Shown piece by piece: positions 61,487-64,000 of a DNA stretch of 64,000 bases; position 1 is the stretch's first letter, and each line of letters begins with the position of its first letter. This DNA comes from Pseudonocardiaceae bacterium (lineage in GTDB: Bacteria > Actinomycetota > Actinomycetes > Mycobacteriales > Pseudonocardiaceae): contig WHSZ01000006.1 of the NCBI GenBank assembly GCA_009379845.1, forward strand, positions 1-64,000. The letters run 5' to 3'. The notes under the pieces are model-generated. The model had not been told where the DNA came from. It worked only from the letters and a program-made list of their open reading frames with translations, and searched no databases. The position numbers were made by a program, and so were the translations under genes.

Positions 61487-63049
61487 TCAGACCGGGGTAA
61501 CGGCTTGGCGACGGGCCGCGGGTGCGGTGGAACGTCGGCGATAGACATCGAGGCGCCGGTGCAACTCGGCGCGCAGGTCATTGGCCGGGACGACCGCCTC
61601 GACGGCATTCTCGTTGGCGATCTTGAAGACGTCGATGCCCTCGGCGTATTCGGCATACTTCTCCGCCACGAACCGCTTGCGCTCTTCGGGATCCTCGATG
61701 GCCTGGATGCGGTTGTAGTGGACACCGTTGACCGCTGCGTCGGGTCCCATCAGGGCCGGCTTGGCTGTCGGCAGGGCGATGACGGCGTCCGGGTTCATCG
61801 GTGCCCCGGACATGGCGAGGTAGCCGCCGCCGTAGGCCTTGCGCACGAGTACCGCGATGCGTGGGACCCGGCTTTCGGCCACTGCGAACAGCATCTTGGC
61901 GCCGTGCCGAATGATGCCCTGCTTCTCCACCTCGGAGCCGATCATGTAGCCGGCGATGTCGACTAGGAAGATGATCGGGATGTTGTAGGCATTGCAGGTC
62001 CAGATGAAGCGAGCGGCCTTGTCCGAGGAATCGGGGAAGAGCACGCCGCCCCGGTGGGTCGGCTGGTTGGCCACCAACCCCACGCTGTGCCCTTCGATCC
62101 GGGCGAAACCGGTGACCAGTTCGGGAGCGAAGAGGTCCTTGTAGGGCAGAAACGAGTCCTCGTCGACCAGCGCGTCGACCAGTTCGTGGACGTCGTAGAC
62201 CTCCGATTCCCGCTCCGGCACCACCTCCTGCACCGTCCGGCTTGATGAGGGATCTGCCGCCGGGACGACCGGCGGCTTCTCGTTGTAGCTCGACGGCAGG
62301 TACGACAGCCACACCCGGATTGCCGCGATGGCTTCCTCGTCGTCCTCGACCAGGCAGTCGCCAAGCCCCGAGGTGCGGCAGTGCATGTCCGCGCCCCCCA
62401 TCTCCTCCAGCGTCACCTGCTCGCCGGTCACCATCTCGGCCAGCCGGGGTGATCCGAGGTAGGCGGTCGCGTGGCCGCGCACCATGATCGTGAAGTCGCA
62501 CAGGGCTGGCACGTAGGCCGAGCCTGCCGGAGACGGTCCGAACAGCGCGCACACCTGAGGGATTCGGCCGGAGATCTGAACCTGGTTGTAGAAGATGTTG
62601 CCCCAGGCACGGCGGCCTGCGTAGCTTTCGAACTGCTCGTCGATGCGGGCGCCCGCGGAATCGAACAGGTACACCAGCGGGATGCCGGACTCATCGGCGA
62701 TCTCCTGGGTACGGGTGATCTTTTCGAAGGTACGTTTGCCCCAGGTGCCGGCCTTGACGGTGAAGTCGTTTGCGATCACCGCGACCTCCCGGCCATCGAC
62801 CTTGCCGACGCAGGTCACCACGGCGTCACCAGGAAGCCCTTCGTCGTAGCGGGCGAGCAGGCCGTCCTCGAACGACCAGCCGTCGTCGAACAGCAGTTCC
62901 AACCGCTGACGAACGAGCAGCTTGCCGGACTCGACCACCTTGGCCCTGCTCTTCTCCGAACCGCCGAGGCGGGCTTGCTTCAGCCGGTGAGCAAGCTCGG
63001 CGTGCACGCTTTCGGCACTCGTCGTGGGACTGTCTTGGACGTCGGTCAT
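61487..63049 (-). CDS. acyl-CoA carboxylase beta chain (carboxyltransferase)
   Basis: A 520-residue carboxyltransferase. The N-half has GTWGKRTFEKITRTQEIA and LFDSAGARIDEQ, the C-half GGVLFPDSSDKAARFIWTCN and KAYGGGYLAMSG (oxyanion Gly-Gly). It transfers CO2 from biotin on the alpha chain to the acyl-CoA. Start 63049 is chosen because GGAG lies 6 bases before it. It is divergent from the acyl-CoA synthetase, with two regulon sites between. With the alpha chain it probably forms a methylcrotonyl-CoA-type carboxylase. Confidence 0.85.
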   Translation of the reverse strand: MTDVQDSPTTSAESVHAELAHRLKQARLGGSEKSRAKVVESGKLLVRQRLELLFDDGWSFEDGLLARYDEGLPGDAVVTCVGKVDGREVAVIANDFTVKAGTWGKRTFEKITRTQEIADESGIPLVYLFDSAGARIDEQFESYAGRRAWGNIFYNQVQISGRIPQVCALFGPSPAGSAYVPALCDFTIMVRGHATAYLGSPRLAEMVTGEQVTLEEMGGADMHCRTSGLGDCLVEDDEEAIAAIRVWLSYLPSSYNEKPPVVPAADPSSSRTVQEVVPERESEVYDVHELVDALVDEDSFLPYKDLFAPELVTGFARIEGHSVGLVANQPTHRGGVLFPDSSDKAARFIWTCNAYNIPIIFLVDIAGYMIGSEVEKQGIIRHGAKMLFAVAESRVPRIAVLVRKAYGGGYLAMSGAPMNPDAVIALPTAKPALMGPDAAVNGVHYNRIQAIEDPEERKRFVAEKYAEYAEGIDVFKIANENAVEAVVPANDLRAELHRRLDVYRRRSTAPAARRQAVTPV

Positions 63050-63075
63050 CGGTGCTCCTCGTGGTCTAGCAAAAG

Positions 63076-63093
63076 CGAACGAGCGATCGTATG
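63076..63093. promoter_or_regulatory. TetR-regulon site 5 (carboxyltransferase gene)
   Basis: CGAACG-AGCGAT-CGTATG matches 10 of the 12 fixed positions and lies 27 bases upstream of the carboxyltransferase ATG on the minus strand. Confidence 0.55.
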
Positions 63094-63132
63094 CTACGGC
63101 TACTCGCTGCCAAAACAAGTAAGGCACTTCAG

Positions 63133-63150
63133 CAAACGTACAACCGTTCG
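63133..63150. promoter_or_regulatory. TetR-regulon site 6 (acyl-CoA synthetase gene)
   Basis: CAAACG-TACAAC-CGTTCG matches 11 of the 12 fixed positions and lies 43 bases upstream of the acyl-CoA synthetase start. Confidence 0.6.
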
Positions 63151-63193
63151 CCTACGCTGTCGATGAGATCAGGTTTGCGCAGAGGAGACGATG

Positions 63194-64000
63194 ATGTGGA
63201 CTCTGGCCGACTACGTGCGGCTCAATGCCCTCCGCTACCCAGGCCGTACCGCGGTGGTCGACGATGCCGGCCGACTGACGCATCGCGAGCTGAGCGCACG
63301 GGCGCAGGGCATCGCCAAGGGGCTCCGGGCGGCCGGGGTTCGTACCGGTGACCACGTCGGGATCCTGGCCGGGAACTCGATCTTTTGTGCGGAGGCCTTC
63401 CTCGGTGTCATCGCCGCCGGCGCGGTCGCGGTGATGTACAACTGGCGGTGGGCGACCGCCGAACTGGTTCATGGGGTCGCCTCGACCGAAGCGGGCGTGG
63501 TCCTGGTCGAGGCGGCGTTCGCCGATGATCTCGATGCCGCGGTCGCCACCGGCGATCTCGACGTCTCGTTGCGAATCTTCCGGCAGGGCCCCGAGTTCGA
63601 GGCGCTCGCCAGTACGCCGGGCCGGGTGGTCGATCCCGAGGTCGGCCTGGACGATCCGATGTGTGTGCTGTTCACCGGCGGCACCACTGGGTTCTCCAAG
63701 GGCGTGGTGCTCGCCCACCGCTCCGGGGTGGTGAACTCGATCAACGAACGGCTAGATGTCGGGATCGCGAACGAGGAGGAGAACGTGGGGCTCAGCCTGA
63801 CCCCACTGTTTCACTCCGCGGCGTTGCTGTGTGTGTTCGCCCCGCATTACATGAGTGGCGGCACGAACGTGCTGCTGTATCGGTTCGACGAACAGCGGGT
63901 CGGTGAGCTCGTCGAGCGCGAGCGGATCACGACAAGCTTCATGATCCCGAATATGATCCGTCGGCTGCTACAGGCGGGCATCTTCGAGACCGAGGGTTTT
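63194..64000 (+). CDS. acyl-CoA synthetase (FadD-like AMP-ligase), 3' end outside window
   Basis: The first 269 residues of an ANL ligase. It shows VLFTGGTTGFSKGVVLAHRSG, a P-loop in which the usual SGTTG reads GGTTG, as in many actinobacterial FadD proteins, and LTPLFHSAALL. AGGAG lies 6 bases before ATG 63194; ATG 63191 is also possible. It should activate the acid imported by the symporter, giving the acyl-CoA for the dehydrogenase. The frame is open at the window edge. Confidence 0.8.
   Translation, partial: MWTLADYVRLNALRYPGRTAVVDDAGRLTHRELSARAQGIAKGLRAAGVRTGDHVGILAGNSIFCAEAFLGVIAAGAVAVMYNWRWATAELVHGVASTEAGVVLVEAAFADDLDAAVATGDLDVSLRIFRQGPEFEALASTPGRVVDPEVGLDDPMCVLFTGGTTGFSKGVVLAHRSGVVNSINERLDVGIANEEENVGLSLTPLFHSAALLCVFAPHYMSGGTNVLLYRFDEQRVGELVERERITTSFMIPNMIRRLLQAGIFETEGF

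Noticed and set aside
1-64000. CRISPR arrays, tRNA or rRNA genes, insertion sequences
   Set aside because: No regular direct repeats, cloverleaf-like intergenic segments or transposase motifs were seen; intergenic gaps are all under 300 bases.

Overview
The window is chromosomal DNA of a high-GC actinomycete. Evidence is the strong G/C third-position bias, GTG/TTG starts, many ATGA/GTGA stop-start overlaps, a DUF222-type HNH nuclease end, 3Fe-4S ferredoxin, MEDS/STAS regulators, F420-type LLM protein and a KstR-like operator. A Pseudonocardiales-type genome is my best guess; the genus cannot be fixed from sequence alone. No rRNA, tRNA, CRISPR array or transposase is seen, and no gene-free stretch exceeds 300 bases.

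Layout. (1) 1-1.9 kb: end of an HNH nuclease, a pterin-dehydratase/VOC fusion and an alpha/beta hydrolase. (2) 1.7-8.5 kb: a catabolic block with MFS permease, ferredoxin reductase, 3Fe-4S ferredoxin, ACMSD-like amidohydrolase, Rieske ferredoxin and a small unknown protein on the minus strand. A GntR/FCD regulator and zinc alcohol dehydrogenase are divergent. No oxygenase is present. (3) 8.5-11.2 kb: DrrAB-type ABC exporter and divergent TetR regulator around a perfect 19-bp-arm palindrome. (4) 11.3-14.8 kb: three-subunit molybdenum hydroxylase of form II (AYRGAGR). (5) 14.9-19.9 kb: a ribbon-helix-helix/VOC/MFS operon with a palindrome over its first codons, a MEDS kinase/STAS pair, and a lipoprotein sulfatase.

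(6) 20-50.5 kb: a large metallophore locus of the yersiniabactin/coelibactin kind. It holds a His-rich protein, a broken Fur/Zur regulator, a broken MFS exporter, an Opp-type importer, an acetoacetyl-CoA synthetase lacking its N-terminus, and two Cys-activating NRPSs with Cy domains. Then come a saccharopine-dehydrogenase-like protein, thiazolinyl imide reductase, type II thioesterase, methyltransferase, paired ABC half-transporters, a flavoprotein with a Cys-rich tail, and a FeoB-like permease without a G domain. Zur-like boxes lie before the regulator and between the ABC pair and the flavoprotein. The NRPS and synthetase genes meet head to head, both without their 5' ends, and three genes carry apparent one-base frameshifts. 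The locus is therefore either decaying or affected by sequence/assembly errors.

(7) 50.6-64 kb: an LLM monooxygenase behind a KstR-type box, then an acyl-CoA catabolic regulon resembling leucine/isovalerate degradation: cupin, acyl-CoA dehydrogenase, DUF485/solute symporter, biotin carboxylase, SDRs, CitE-like lyase, MaoC hydratases, TetR regulator, carboxyltransferase and acyl-CoA synthetase. Six copies of CGAACG-N6-CGTTCG (or close variants) precede the six transcription units of this block, including the TetR gene, so the block looks like a self-contained regulon.
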